Positions 29,209 to 38,335 of a stretch of DNA of 64,000 nucleotides are shown here, piece after piece. Source of the DNA: CAVURS01 sp963834425 (GTDB lineage Bacteria > Actinomycetota > Actinomycetes > Actinomycetales > CAVURS01); assembly GCA_963834425.1 (NCBI GenBank), contig CAWIBR010000013.1, forward strand, positions 124,001-188,000, in the 5' to 3' direction. The notes below the pieces were generated by a model, which worked only from the letters and a program-made list of their open reading frames with translations, was not told where the DNA came from and made no database searches. The number at the start of each line of letters is the position of its first letter. Within the stretch, counting starts at the first letter, position 1. The position numbers and the translations under genes were made by a program.

Positions 29209-29394
29209 GTGGCCAAGACCGCCCTGATCAACAAGGCGAACGCCAAGCCGAAGTTCGCCGTCCGCGGCTACTCCCGCTGCCAGCGGTGCGGTCGGCCGCG
29301 TTCGGTCTACCGCAAGTTCGGCCTGTGCCGGATCTGCCTGCGCGAGATGGCTCACCGCGGCGAGCTGCCCGGCATCACCAAGAGCTCCTGGTAA
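29209..29394 (+). CDS. rpsN: 30S ribosomal protein S14, zinc-binding type
   Basis: Short form, 61 residues, GTG start. The four zinc-ligand cysteines are in YSRCQRCGRPRSVY and GLCRICLREMAHRGELPGI. This is the C+ (type Z) form used when zinc is plentiful; the long zinc-free paralogue is not in the window. Confidence 0.96.
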   Translation: MAKTALINKANAKPKFAVRGYSRCQRCGRPRSVYRKFGLCRICLREMAHRGELPGITKSSW

Positions 29395-29475
29395 CACCAT
29401 ACCACCTGTACGTCGAAGGTCCGGGTCCCGCTTACGGGACAGCGGAAACCACGGCGAGGAAGGGCCTGAAGCCCA

Positions 29476-29871
29476 ATGATGACCGACCCGATCGCAGACA
29501 TGCTGACGCGTCTGCGCAACGCCAACTCGGCGTACCACGACACCGTCTCGATGCCCTTCAGCAAGCTGAAGAGCCACGTGGCGGAGATCCTGCAGGCGGA
29601 GGGCTACATCTCCTCCTGGAAGGTCGAGGACGCCGAGGTCGGCAAGACGCTGACCCTCGAGCTGAAGTTCGGCCCCAACCGGGAGCGCTCGATCGCGGGC
29701 ATCCGCCGGGTCTCCAAGCCGGGGCTGCGCGTCTACGCGAAGTCGACCAACCTGCCCAAGGTCCTCGGTGGCCTCGGCGTCGCGATCATCTCGACGTCCG
29801 GTGGCCTGCTGACCGACCGTCAGGCATCGCAGAAGGGCGTAGGTGGGGAAGTCCTCGCCTACGTCTGGTGA
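29476..29871 (+). CDS. rpsH: 30S ribosomal protein S8
   Basis: Intact, 131 residues: MMTDPIADMLTRLRNANSAY, GIRRVSKPGLRVYAKSTNLP, GLGVAIISTSGGLLTDRQA and a C-terminal GGEVLAYVW. An 81-base gap after rpsN holds a GAGGAAGG ribosome site. In E. coli S8 is the spc-operon repressor; no target structure was identified here. Confidence 0.97.
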   Translation: MMTDPIADMLTRLRNANSAYHDTVSMPFSKLKSHVAEILQAEGYISSWKVEDAEVGKTLTLELKFGPNRERSIAGIRRVSKPGLRVYAKSTNLPKVLGGLGVAIISTSGGLLTDRQASQKGVGGEVLAYVW

Positions 29872-29880
29872 GGGGCTGAC

Positions 29881-30420
29881 ATGTCGCGCATCGGTCGTCT
29901 CCCCGTCACCGTGCCCAGCGGTGTCGACGTCGCCATCGACGGCAGCGCCGTCACGGTCAAGGGCCCCAAGGGCACCCTGTCGCACACGGTGGCCGCACCC
30001 ATCACGGTGGCCAAGTCCGACGACGGCACCATCGCCGTCAGCCGGCCCGACGACGAGCGGGTCAGCCGCTCGCTGCACGGGCTCACCCGGACCCTGATCA
30101 ACAACATGGTCGTCGGCGTGACCGACGGCTACGAGAAGAAGCTCGAGATCGTCGGCACCGGTTACCGCGTCGTCCCCAAGGGGTCGGACCTGGAGTTCGC
30201 GCTCGGCTACAGCCACCCGATCGTGGTGACGCCGCCGGAGGGCATCTCGTTCACCGTCGAGTCGGCCACGCGGTTCAGCGTGCAGGGCATCGACAAGCAG
30301 CAGGTCGGCGAGGTCGCCGCCAACATCCGCAAGCTGCGCAAGCCCGACCCGTACAAGGGCAAGGGCGTGCGGTACGCCGGCGAGCAGGTCCGCCGCAAGG
30401 TCGGAAAGGCTGGGAAGTAA
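29881..30420 (+). CDS. rplF: 50S ribosomal protein L6
   Basis: Intact, 179 residues: MSRIGRLPVTVPSGVDVAID, VKGPKGTLSHTV, LIEIVG-type block KKLEIVGTGYRVVPKGSDLE, and the C-terminal RKLRKPDPYKGKGVRYAGEQ. L6 lies near the sarcin-ricin loop where elongation factors bind. Confidence 0.97.
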   Translation: MSRIGRLPVTVPSGVDVAIDGSAVTVKGPKGTLSHTVAAPITVAKSDDGTIAVSRPDDERVSRSLHGLTRTLINNMVVGVTDGYEKKLEIVGTGYRVVPKGSDLEFALGYSHPIVVTPPEGISFTVESATRFSVQGIDKQQVGEVAANIRKLRKPDPYKGKGVRYAGEQVRRKVGKAGK

Positions 30421-30423
30421 GCC

Positions 30424-30799
30424 ATGGCAGTCACGGTCAAGCGGGCCAAGGGCAGCGTCGCCGCACGTGGGCGGCGCCACCTGCGGGTGCGCAAGAAGGT
30501 CAGCGGAACGCCCAGCCGGCCGCGGCTGGTCGTCAGCCGTTCGGCCCGGCACGTCTACGTGCAGGTCGTCGACGACATCGCCGGTACGACGCTCGCGTCG
30601 GCCTCCACGATGGAGAGCCGACCTGCGCAGCCTGAGCGGCGACAAGACCGCGAAGGCCAAGCGGGTCGGCGAGCTGGTGGCCGAGCGGGCCAAGGCGGCC
30701 GGCGTCGAGGCCGTGGTGTTCGACCGGGGTGGCAACCGCTACCACGGCCGGGTCGCCGCGATCGCCGACGGCGCCCGCGAGGGAGGGCTCTCCCTGTGA
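30424..30799 (+). CDS. rplR: 50S ribosomal protein L18 (one frameshift)
   Basis: 5S rRNA-binding protein. VAARGRRHLRVRKKVSGTPS and RPRLVVSRSARHVYVQVVDD are followed, after an extra base near 30616, by ADLRSLSGDKTAKAKRVGEL, VVFDRGGNRYHGRVAAIADG and AREGGLSL. The corrected length is 124 residues. Confidence 0.95.
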
Positions 30800-30840
30800 G
30801 CTTCACGAACGTCAGAGATCCCAGAAACGAGGAACGTCTG

Positions 30841-31461
30841 ATGCCAGGTCCCCAGCGCAGAGGCGCAACGGGCGCCGGTGGTGGCGAGCGCCGTGGCGGC
30901 GGTCGCGACCGTGACAACCGTCGCGACGGTGGCGCGGAGAAGACCGCGTACATCGAGCGCGTCGTCACGATCAACCGGGTCGCGAAGGTCGTCAAGGGCG
31001 GCCGGCGGTTCAGCTTCACCGCCCTGGTCGTCGTCGGCGACGGCGACGGCACGGTCGGCGTCGGCTACGGCAAGGCCAAGGAGGTGCCGGCGGCGATCGC
31101 CAAGGGCGTCGAGGAGGCCAAGAAGGCCTTCTTCAAGGTCCCGCGGATCCAGGGCACCATCCCGCACCCGATCCAGGGTGAGGCGGCCGCCGGCGTCGTA
31201 CTGCTGCGTCCGGCTGCTCCCGGTACCGGTGTCATCGCCGGTGGTCCGGTGCGCGCCGTCCTGGAGTGCGCCGGCATCCACGACGTGCTGAGCAAGTCGC
31301 TCGGCTCGGACAACGCGATCAACATCGTGCACGCGACCGTGGCCGCGCTGAAGGGCCTCGAGCGCCCCGAGGCCGTGGCCCTGCGCCGCGGGCTGCCCCT
31401 CGAGCACGTCGCTCCGGCCGCGCTGCTGCGTGCCCGGGCGGCCGGTCTGGCGGGTTCGTGA
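30841..31461 (+). CDS. rpsE: 30S ribosomal protein S5
   Basis: Intact, 206 residues. I chose ATG at 30841 because a GAGGA site lies about eight bases upstream; the in-frame GTG at 30796 lacks one. A glycine/arginine-rich head (GGGERRGGGRDRDNRRDGG) precedes the core EKTAYIERVVTINRVAKVVK, VGYGKAKEVPAAIAKGVEEA and RPAAPGTGVIAGGPVRAVLE. S5 contributes to decoding accuracy and mRNA unwinding. The stop overlaps the rpmD ATG. Confidence 0.95.
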   Translation: MPGPQRRGATGAGGGERRGGGRDRDNRRDGGAEKTAYIERVVTINRVAKVVKGGRRFSFTALVVVGDGDGTVGVGYGKAKEVPAAIAKGVEEAKKAFFKVPRIQGTIPHPIQGEAAAGVVLLRPAAPGTGVIAGGPVRAVLECAGIHDVLSKSLGSDNAINIVHATVAALKGLERPEAVALRRGLPLEHVAPAALLRARAAGLAGS

Positions 31462-31643
31462 TGCCGCGGCTCAAGGTCACCCAGCGCAAGTCCGGTATCG
31501 GAGGCAAGGACAACCAGCGCCAGACGCTGCGCAGCCTGGGCCTCAAGCGGATCGGCGACGTCGTCGTGAAAGAGGACCGCCCGGAGATCCGCGGCATGGT
31601 CAACACGGTGATCCACCTGGTCACCGTCGAGGAGGTCGAGTAA
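31461..31643 (+). CDS. rpmD: 50S ribosomal protein L30
   Basis: Intact, 60 residues: PRLKVTQRKSGIGGKDNQRQ then LRSLGLKRIGDVVVKEDRPE and GMVNTVIHLVTVEEVE. The start overlaps the S5 stop by one base. Confidence 0.95.
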   Translation: MPRLKVTQRKSGIGGKDNQRQTLRSLGLKRIGDVVVKEDRPEIRGMVNTVIHLVTVEEVE

Positions 31644-31646
31644 GTC

Positions 31647-32132
31647 ATGGCTGACGAAGGCCAACAGAGAGCCGAGGGCACGGCGGGCCCGGTGCTGAAG
31701 GTGCACCACCTGCGTCCGGCACCGGGGGCCAAGACGGCCAAGACCCGGGTCGGTCGCGGTGAGGGCGGCAAGCGCGGCAAGACCGCGGGCCGTGGCACCA
31801 AGGGCACCAAGGCGCGCTACCAGGTGCCCGAGTCCTTCGAGGGCGGCCAGATGCCGATGCACATGCGGCTGCCCAAGCTGCGCGGCTTCACCAACCCGTT
31901 CCGGGTCGAGTACCAGGTGGTCAACCTGGACCGGCTCGGCGCGCTGTTCCCCGAAGGGGGCACGGTCGGGGTGGACGAACTCGTGGCGAAGGGTGCGGTT
32001 CGCAGCGGTCTGCCGGTTAAGGTTCTGGGGACGGGCGAGGTGTCCGTGAAGCTCGACGTGACCGCACACCGGTTCTCGGGAGCTGCCAAGGACAAGATCG
32101 TCGCGGCTGGTGGAACGGCAACTCAGCTCTAA
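31647..32132 (+). CDS. rplO: 50S ribosomal protein L15
   Basis: Intact, 161 residues. A 15-residue polar extension (MADEGQQRAEGTAG) precedes LKVHHLRPAPGAKTAKTRVG, GEGGKRGKTAGRGTKGTKAR, GGQMPMHMRLPKLRGFTNPF and a C-terminal AGGTATQL. L15 is an assembly protein of the 50S core. The next gene, secY, begins 26 bases later behind a CAGGAG site. Confidence 0.96.
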   Translation: MADEGQQRAEGTAGPVLKVHHLRPAPGAKTAKTRVGRGEGGKRGKTAGRGTKGTKARYQVPESFEGGQMPMHMRLPKLRGFTNPFRVEYQVVNLDRLGALFPEGGTVGVDELVAKGAVRSGLPVKVLGTGEVSVKLDVTAHRFSGAAKDKIVAAGGTATQL

Positions 32133-32158
32133 CCAGCCCTAGCTAGTCAGGAGTTGTC

Positions 32159-33469
32159 GTGCTCACTGCGTTCGCTCGGGCGTTCCGTACGCCGGACCTG
32201 CGCAACAAGCTGCTGTTCACCATCGCCATCATGGCGATCTTCCGGCTGGGCTCGTTCATCCCGGTCCCCGGTGTCGACTACGTCGCGGTGCAGCAGTGTC
32301 TGCCCGTCGGCCAACGCCTCGGGCGTGCTCGGCCTGGTCAACCTGTTCAGCGGTGGCGCGCTCCTGCAGCTGTCGATCTTCGCGCTGGGGATCATGCCGT
32401 ACATCACGGCGAGCATCATCGTGCAGCTCCTCACGGTGGTCATCCCGCGCTTCGAGACCCTCAAGAAGGAGGGTCAGGCCGGCACGGCCAAGCTGACGCA
32501 GTACACCCGCTACCTGACCATCGGCCTGGCGGTGCTGCAGTCCGCGACGCTGGTGACGCTGGCGCGCAACCCGCAGAACCTGTTCGGCGTCCAGTGCGCC
32601 AACCCGGTCGTGCCCGACACCTCGGCCGCCGACGATCCTGATCATGATCCTGACCATGACCGCCGGCACCGGCGTGATCATGTGGCTGGGCGAGCTGATC
32701 ACCGACCGCGGCATCGGCAACGGCATGTCGCTGCTGATCTTCACCCAGATCACCGCCCGCTTCCCGACCTCGCTGTGGTCGATCAAGACCAGCAAGGACA
32801 GCTGGGCGATCTTCCTGATGGTGATCGCGGTGGGCATCGTGGTGATGGCGCTCGTCGTCTTCGTCGAGCAATGTCAGAGACGGGTGCCGGTCCAGTACGC
32901 GAAACGGATGATCGGCCGCAAGATGTACGGCGGCACCACGACGTACATTCCGTTGAAGCTCAACATGGCCGGCGTCATCCCGGTCATCTTCGCCTCGTCG
33001 CTGCTCTACCTGCCGGCGCTGCTGACCCAGTTCCAGAGCCAGACCCATCCGCCCGGGCTGGGCCAAGTGGGTCCAGATCAACCTGGTCCGCGGCGACCAC
33101 CCGGTCTACATCATCAGCTACTTCATCCTGATCGTCTTCTTCACCTACTTCTACGTCTCGATCACGTTCAACCCGGACGAGGTCGCGGACAACATGAAGA
33201 AGTACGGCGGGTTCATCCCGGGCATCCGGGCCGGCCGGCCGACCGCGGAGTACCTCGACTACATCCTGACCCGGATCACCTTCCCGGGCTCGCTCTACCT
33301 GGGCACCATCTCGTTGATCCCGATCATCGCCCTGGTGCTGGTCAACGCCAACCAGAACTTCCCCTTCGGCGGCACCTCGATCCTGATCATCGTCGGGGTC
33401 GGGCTGGAGACCGTGAAGCAGATCGAGTCGCAGCTGCAGCAGCGGCACTACGAAGGCTTCCTGCGCTGA
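32159..33469 (+). CDS. secY: SecY, preprotein translocase channel (frameshifted)
   Basis: Ten-helix protein-conducting channel of the Sec translocon. GTG start (VLTAFARAFRTPDLRNKLLF). Hallmarks: FRLGSFIPVPGVDY, LFSGGALLQLSIFALGIMPY, IIVQLLTVVIPRFETLKKEG, WLGELITDRGIGNGMSLLIF, QRRVPVQYAKRMIGRKMYGG and a C-terminal QIESQLQQRHYEGFLR. Insertions near 32306, 32631 and 33058; the corrected length is 435 residues, normal. The stop overlaps the adk start. Confidence 0.96.
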
Positions 33470-34053
33470 TGCGCCTGCTCATCCTCGGCCCTCCCGGCGC
33501 GGGCAAGGGCACTCAGGCCGCACGCCTGGCGGCGCACTACGGCGTGCCGGCGATCTCCACCGGCGACATCTTCCGGAGCAACATCGCCGACCAGACGCCG
33601 CTCGGCGTACAGGTCAAGGCGATCGTCGACTCCGGCGGCTACGTGCCCGACTCGATCACCAACGACCTGGTCCGCGACCGGCTGGCCCAGGCCGACTGCG
33701 CGCCCGGCTTTCTGCTCGACGGCTACCCGCGCACCCAGGCCCAGGTGGCCGAGCTCGACGACATGCTGGCCGCTCGCTCGCAGCAGCTCGACCACGTGAT
33801 CGAGCTGGTCGTCGACGGCGAGGTCGTCGTGGAGCGGCTGCTCGCGCGGGCCGCCACCCAGGGTCGCAGCGATGACACCGAGGACGTCATCCGCAACCGG
33901 GAGAAGATCTACGCCGCCGAGACCGCGCCACTGGTCGACGTCTACGCCGGTCGCGGCCTGCTGGTGCGCGTCGACGGCCTCGGCCCGGTCGACGACGTCG
34001 CCGAGCGGCTGGTCGCGGCGCTCGACGCCGCCCACGCTGGTGCCACCGAGTAG
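33469..34053 (+). CDS. adk: Adenylate kinase
   Basis: Converts ATP and AMP to two ADP. 194 residues, intact, the short form lacking the inserted LID domain. P-loop GPPGAGKGTQAARLA, AMP-binding STGDIFRSNI and DGYPRTQAQVAELD, and the lid arginine region RAATQGRSDDTEDVIRNRE are visible. It overlaps secY by one base; secY-adk-map is a standard order. Confidence 0.97.
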   Translation: MRLLILGPPGAGKGTQAARLAAHYGVPAISTGDIFRSNIADQTPLGVQVKAIVDSGGYVPDSITNDLVRDRLAQADCAPGFLLDGYPRTQAQVAELDDMLAARSQQLDHVIELVVDGEVVVERLLARAATQGRSDDTEDVIRNREKIYAAETAPLVDVYAGRGLLVRVDGLGPVDDVAERLVAALDAAHAGATE

Positions 34054-34077
34054 TAGTGGACGGGTAAGGCAGAGGCG

Positions 34078-34916
34078 ATGTTGGGGCGAAGCGGACCGGG
34101 ACTGAAGTCCCACCAGGACATCCAGGCGATGCGGCGCGCGGGCGTGCTGGTGGGCGAGACCCTCGAGCTGATGCGCGAGTCGGCGCGCGTGGGCCTGAGC
34201 ACGGCCGAGCTCGACGAGATCGCCGAGCGGCACATCCGTGACGGTGGCGGCATCCCGTCGTTCATCGGCGTCCCCGGTGGACCCGGGGCGATCGACTTCC
34301 CGGCGACCCTGTGCATCTCGGTCAACGACCAGGTGGTGCACGGCATCCCGGGCTCGCGGACGCTGGTCGACGGCGACCTGGTCTCGATCGACTGCGGTGC
34401 GATCGTCGACGGCTGGCACGGTGACGCAGCGATCTCCTTGGTCGTGGGGGACGGCGGCGGCCGAGGACCGGGCGCTGATCGAGTCCACTGCGGCCTCGAT
34501 GTGGCACGGCATCGCGGCCCTGCAGGTCGGCGGCCGGCTCTACGACGTGGGCGCCGCCGTCGAGGACCACGTGACCTCGCTGGACACGTCCGTACGGGAT
34601 CGTCGAGGAGTACGTCGGGCACGGCATCGGCCGCTCGATGCACGAGGACCCGCAGGTGCCGAACTACCGGGTGCGCAGCCGCGGGCCCAAGATCGCCGCC
34701 GGCCTGTGCGTGGCGGTCGAGCCGATGCTGACCGCCGGATCGCCGCTGACCCGCACGCTGGACGACGGCTGGACGGTCGTCACCATCGACGGCCGCCGGG
34801 CCGCGCACACCGAGCACTCGGTCGCCGTGACCGAGGCCGGCCCGTGGGTGCTCACCGCGCTCGACGGCGGCGCGGCCGGCCTGGCCTCGGTCGGCGCCAC
34901 CCCCGGCCACCTCTGA
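34078..34916 (+). CDS. map: Methionine aminopeptidase, type I (frameshifted)
   Basis: Removes the initiator methionine. SGPGLKSHQDIQAMRRAGVL, VPGGPGAIDFPATLCISVND, QVVHGIPG and the metal ligands in DLVSIDCGAIVDGWHGDAAI, GHGIGRSMHEDPQVPNY and CVAVEPMLTAGS are present. Two insertions (near 34448 and 34592) break the frame; the corrected length is about 278 residues. An HTEHSVAVTE metal-binding end completes the pita-bread fold. Confidence 0.95.
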
Positions 34917-34918
34917 CC

Positions 34919-34936
34919 CCGGCCATCGACGGCCGG
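34919..34936 (+). terminator. Short hairpin after map
   Basis: CCGGCC (34919-34924) pairs with GGCCGG (34931-34936) around atcgac, directly after the map stop. A modest stem, possibly marking the end of the spc transcript. Confidence 0.5.
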
Positions 34937-34946
34937 AGGCCCGGAT

Positions 34947-34975
34947 TTCATCATTTCGTGCTCAGCAGGTAGTCT
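34947..34975 (+). promoter_or_regulatory. Candidate promoter of the infA/alpha operon
   Basis: TAGTCT (34970-34975) fits TANNNT and lies 17 bases after TTCATC (34947-34952). It would give a leader of about 150 bases before infA, in a 213-base gap that has no coding sequence. The -35 is weak. Confidence 0.42.
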
Positions 34976-35129
34976 TGGCAGTCGGCTCACGAGCACTTTC
35001 GTTCCTTCCAAACCCTGCGGCTGAAGTGGTTGGAGAGGGACGCCGTCAGCAGTGCGCCACGGAACCCATCTCCCGTTCCCTCACCCGAGGGCGGGACAGG
35101 CACGGATTTGTGGAGGACCGACCGAAGAT

Positions 35130-35351
35130 ATGGCCAAGAAGGACGGCGTCATCGAGATCGAGGGCACAGTTGTCGAAGCCCTGCCGAACGCGACATTTCG
35201 CGTCGAGCTGAGCAACGGCCACAAGGTCCTCGCGCACATCTCGGGGAAGATGCGCCAGCACTACATCCGGATCCTCCCCGAGGACCGCGTGGTGGTGGAG
35301 CTCAGCCCGTACGACCTGTCCCGCGGCCGGATCGTCTTCCGCTACCGCTGA
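35130..35351 (+). CDS. infA: Translation initiation factor IF-1
   Basis: 73 residues, intact: MAKKDGVIEIEGTVVEALPN, ATFRVELSNGHKVLAHISGK and RGRIVFRYR. An OB-fold protein that blocks the A site during initiation. In-frame codons upstream exist, but ATG at 35130 gives the conserved N-terminus. Confidence 0.97.
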   Translation: MAKKDGVIEIEGTVVEALPNATFRVELSNGHKVLAHISGKMRQHYIRILPEDRVVVELSPYDLSRGRIVFRYR

Positions 35352-35417
35352 GCGCACACCACTGTTCGATTCACCCCGATCAACCCCTATACGCACCCCG
35401 AGTAGAAGCACAGGGCG

Positions 35418-35531
35418 ATGAAGGTCAAGCCGAGCGTCAAGAAGATCTGCGACAAGTGCAAGGTGATCCGCCGTCACGGCCGGGTCATGGTCATCTGCGA
35501 GAACCTGCGCCACAAGCAGCGCCAGGGCTAG
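35418..35531 (+). CDS. rpmJ: 50S ribosomal protein L36, zinc-binding type
   Basis: 37 residues: MKVKPSVKKICDKCKVIRRH then GRVMVICENLRHKQRQG. The zinc ligands Cys-X2-Cys, Cys and His are all kept (C+ form). ATG at 35418 follows a CAGGG site. Confidence 0.96.
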   Translation: MKVKPSVKKICDKCKVIRRHGRVMVICENLRHKQRQG

Positions 35532-35693
35532 CAGCACCTGTACACCGCACCGCACCCACTAAGACCACCCACCCCACGTGGTGGACGACACCTCCGGAGC
35601 GAAGCCGGGGACCGTTGGTGAGAGCCAGCGGAACGGTGGTGCACCAGGACTTCGCGACGAGCTGATCCGCGAGGATCACAGAAAGCAGGACCT

Positions 35694-36074
35694 ATGGCAC
35701 GCCTCATCGGCGTCGACCTCCCGCGCGACAAGCGCGTCGAGGTCGCCCTCACCTACATCTACGGCGTGGGCCGCACCCGCGCCCAGCAGACCCTGAAGGC
35801 GACCGGCGTCAGCCCGGACCTGCGGGTCAAGGACCTCGGCGACGAGGAGCTGGTCAAGCTCCGCGACTACCTCGAGGGCAGCTACAAGCTCGAGGGTGAC
35901 CTCCGTCGTGAGGTCGCCGCCGACATCCGCCGCAAGGTCGAGATCGGCAGCTACGAGGGCCTGCGGCACCGCCGCGGCCTCCCGGTGCGCGGTCAGCGCA
36001 CCAAGACCAACGCCCGCACCCGCAAGGGCCCGAAGCGCACCGTCGCCGGCAAGAAGAAGGCAGGCCGCAAGTAA
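35694..36074 (+). CDS. rpsM: 30S ribosomal protein S13
   Basis: 126 residues, intact: MARLIGVDLPRDKRVEVALT, YIYGVGRTRAQQTLKATGVS, RGLPVRGQRTKTNARTRKGP and a basic end KKKAGRK. S13 touches the P-site tRNA and forms inter-subunit bridges. The 162-base gap before it has several weak GC hairpins but no gene. The stop overlaps the rpsK ATG. Confidence 0.97.
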   Translation: MARLIGVDLPRDKRVEVALTYIYGVGRTRAQQTLKATGVSPDLRVKDLGDEELVKLRDYLEGSYKLEGDLRREVAADIRRKVEIGSYEGLRHRRGLPVRGQRTKTNARTRKGPKRTVAGKKKAGRK

Positions 36075-36475
36075 TGCCCCCCCAGAAGCGCGCCGCGGCC
36101 AAGAAGGTCCGCCGCAAGGAGAAGAAGAACGTCGCCCACGGGCACGCTCACATCAAGAGCACGTTCAACAACACCATCGTCTCGATCACCGACCCGGCCG
36201 GCGCGGTCATCGCCTGGTCCTCGGCCGGCCAGGTCGGCTTCAAGGGCTCGCGCAAGTCGACGCCGTTCGCGGCGCAGATGGCCGCCGAGTCGGCCGCCCG
36301 CCGGGCCATGGAGCACGGCATGCGCAAGGTCGACGTCTTCGTGAAGGGCCCGGGCTCGGGCCGCGAGACGGCGATCCGTTCCCTGACCGCTGCGGGCCTG
36401 GAGGTCGGCGTCATCTCTGACGTGACCCCGGTGCCGCACAACGGTTGCCGCCCGCCGAAGCGTCGTCGGGTATGA
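36074..36475 (+). CDS. rpsK: 30S ribosomal protein S11
   Basis: 133 residues, intact: HGHAHIKSTFNNTIVSITDP, AGAVIAWSSAGQVGFKGSRK and TPVPHNGCRPPKRRRV. It lines the platform near the mRNA exit. A basic N-terminus (PPQKRAAAKKVRRKEKKN) precedes the core. Confidence 0.97.
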   Translation: MPPQKRAAAKKVRRKEKKNVAHGHAHIKSTFNNTIVSITDPAGAVIAWSSAGQVGFKGSRKSTPFAAQMAAESAARRAMEHGMRKVDVFVKGPGSGRETAIRSLTAAGLEVGVISDVTPVPHNGCRPPKRRRV

Positions 36476-36529
36476 GTGCCGTCGCGTCGACCCGGCTGAC
36501 CAGCCAGTAATTAGGAGAGAAGACAGAAC

Positions 36530-37156
36530 ATGGCTCGGTACACCGGCCCAGACTGCAAGCGTTGCCGCCGCGAGAAGGTGAAGCTCTACCTCAAGGGCTC
36601 CAAGTGCGACGGCCCCAAGTGCCCGATCGAGATCCGGCCCTACCCCCCGGGTGAGCACGGCCGCGCGCGGATCAAGGAGAGCGAGTACCTCCTGCAGATG
36701 CGCGAGAAGCAGAAGGCCGCCCGCATCTACGGCGTCCTGGAGAAGCAGTTCCGCGGGTACTACGAGGAGGCGCACCGTCGCCCCGGCAAGACCGGCGAGA
36801 ACCTGCTGCGCATCCTGGAGTCCCGGATCGACAACGTGGTCTTCCGCGCCGGCTTCGCCAAGTCGCGCGACATGGCCCGCCAGCTGGTCCGGCACGGCCA
36901 CATCCTGGTCAACGGCCAGAAGCTCGACATCCCCAGCGCACGGGTCAGCGAGAACGACATCGTGACGGTGCGGGAGAAGTCGTGGGAGATGACGCCGTTC
37001 GTCATCGCCCGGGCCGAGGCCGGCGAGCGCACCGTGCCGGCGTGGCTCGAGGTCAACCCGAACCGGATGCGCGTGCTCGTGCACGCGCTGCCCTCGCGCC
37101 AGGTGATCGACACCCAGGTGCAGGAACAGATGATCGTCGAGCTCTACAGCAAGTAA
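36530..37156 (+). CDS. rpsD: 30S ribosomal protein S4, zinc-binding type
   Basis: 208 residues, intact. MARYTGPDCKRCRREKVKLY and KGSKCDGPKCPIEIRPYPPG carry the four zinc cysteines (C+ form). The S4 RNA-binding domain holds NVVFRAGFAKSRDMARQLVR and HGHILVNGQKLDIPSARVS. S4 is a primary 16S-binding protein. The AGGAGAG site before ATG 36530 supports the start. Confidence 0.97.
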   Translation: MARYTGPDCKRCRREKVKLYLKGSKCDGPKCPIEIRPYPPGEHGRARIKESEYLLQMREKQKAARIYGVLEKQFRGYYEEAHRRPGKTGENLLRILESRIDNVVFRAGFAKSRDMARQLVRHGHILVNGQKLDIPSARVSENDIVTVREKSWEMTPFVIARAEAGERTVPAWLEVNPNRMRVLVHALPSRQVIDTQVQEQMIVELYSK

Positions 37157-37261
37157 GAGCTCTGCCGGTACGACGTGCCTGGTGGCCGGACAGAGACCAC
37201 GCAGGCACGGCACGACGACGAGGCGTCAAATAGCGGACGCCCGTGAGAAAGGAAATGAACA

Positions 37262-38272
37262 GTGCTCATTGCTCAGCGCCCCGGCCTGACCGAAGACTCG
37301 GTCGACGAGTTCCGTTCGCGGTTCGTCATCGAGCCCCTCGAGCCGGGCTTCGGCTACACCCTCGGCAACTCCCTGCGCCGTACCCTGCTCTCCTCGATCC
37401 CGGGCGCTGCGGTCACCAGCCTGCGGATCGACGGTGTGCTGCACGAGTTCTCGACCGTCCCCGGCGTCAAGGAAGACGTCACGGACCTGATCCTGAACAT
37501 CAAGAACCTGGTCGTCTCCAGCGAGCACGACGAGCCGGTCGTCATGTACCTGCGCAAGCAGGGCCCCGGCGCCGTCACCGCCGCTGACATCGCACCGCCC
37601 GCCGGCGTCGAGGTGCACAACCCCGAGCTGCACCTGGCCACGCTCAACGGCAAGGGCAAGCTCGAGATGGAGCTCACCGTCGAGCGCGGCCGTGGCTACG
37701 TCTCCGCGGCCCAGAACAAGGCCGGCGACGCCGAGATCGGCCGGATCCCGGTCGACTCGATCTACTCCCCGGTGCTCAAGGTGACCTACAAGGTCGAGGC
37801 GACCCGCGTCGAGCAGCGCACCGACTTCGACCGGCTGGTCGTCGACGTCGAGACCAAGAAGTCGATGCTGCCGCGCGACGCGATGGCCTCGGCCGGCAAG
37901 ACGCTGGTCGAGCTGTTCGGGCTGGCCCGCGAGCTCAACGTCGAGGCCGAGGGCATCGACATGGGCCCGTCGCCCACGGACGCCGCTCTCGCTGCTGATC
38001 TGGCCCTGCCGATCGAGGAGCTGGACCTGACCGTCCGGTCGTACAACTGCCTCAAGCGTGAGGGCATCCACACGGTGGGCGAGCTCGTCTCGCGCAGCGA
38101 GGCCGACCTGCTCGACATCCGCAACTTCGGTGCGAAGTCGATCGACGAGGTCAAGGCCAAGCTGGTCGGCATGGGCCTGGCCCTCAAGGACAGCCCTCCC
38201 GGGTTCGACCCGAGCGCGGTCGTGGACAGCTTCGACGACGACGCGGCGTACGCCGAGGACGAGCAGTACTAG
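37262..38272 (+). CDS. rpoA: RNA polymerase alpha subunit
   Basis: 336 residues, intact, GTG start (VLIAQRPGLTEDSVDEFRSR). The assembly domain has FVIEPLEPGFGYTLGNSLRR and TLLSSIPGAAVTSLRIDGVL; after a linker the C-terminal domain has LDLTVRSYNCLKREGIHTVG, ELVSRSEADLLDIRNFGAKS and IDEVKAKLVGMGLALKDSPP, with the DNA- and activator-binding helices. An acidic tail ends DDDAAYAEDEQY. Confidence 0.98.
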   Translation: MLIAQRPGLTEDSVDEFRSRFVIEPLEPGFGYTLGNSLRRTLLSSIPGAAVTSLRIDGVLHEFSTVPGVKEDVTDLILNIKNLVVSSEHDEPVVMYLRKQGPGAVTAADIAPPAGVEVHNPELHLATLNGKGKLEMELTVERGRGYVSAAQNKAGDAEIGRIPVDSIYSPVLKVTYKVEATRVEQRTDFDRLVVDVETKKSMLPRDAMASAGKTLVELFGLARELNVEAEGIDMGPSPTDAALAADLALPIEELDLTVRSYNCLKREGIHTVGELVSRSEADLLDIRNFGAKSIDEVKAKLVGMGLALKDSPPGFDPSAVVDSFDDDAAYAEDEQY

Positions 38273-38335
38273 AGCTCGCCTGTGCTCGACTAGCCACCCG
38301 ACGTATCCCACCACGACGAGAGAAGAGACCCGAGA

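Noticed and set aside
30796..30841. GTG at 30796 as start of rpsE
   Set aside because: It overlaps the rplR stop but lacks a ribosome site, and the peptide it adds is not part of S5; the ATG at 30841 has GAGGA in place.
34078..34916. map as a pseudogene
   Set aside because: Two insertions only, all metal ligands kept, and the gene is essential; treated as intact with sequence errors.
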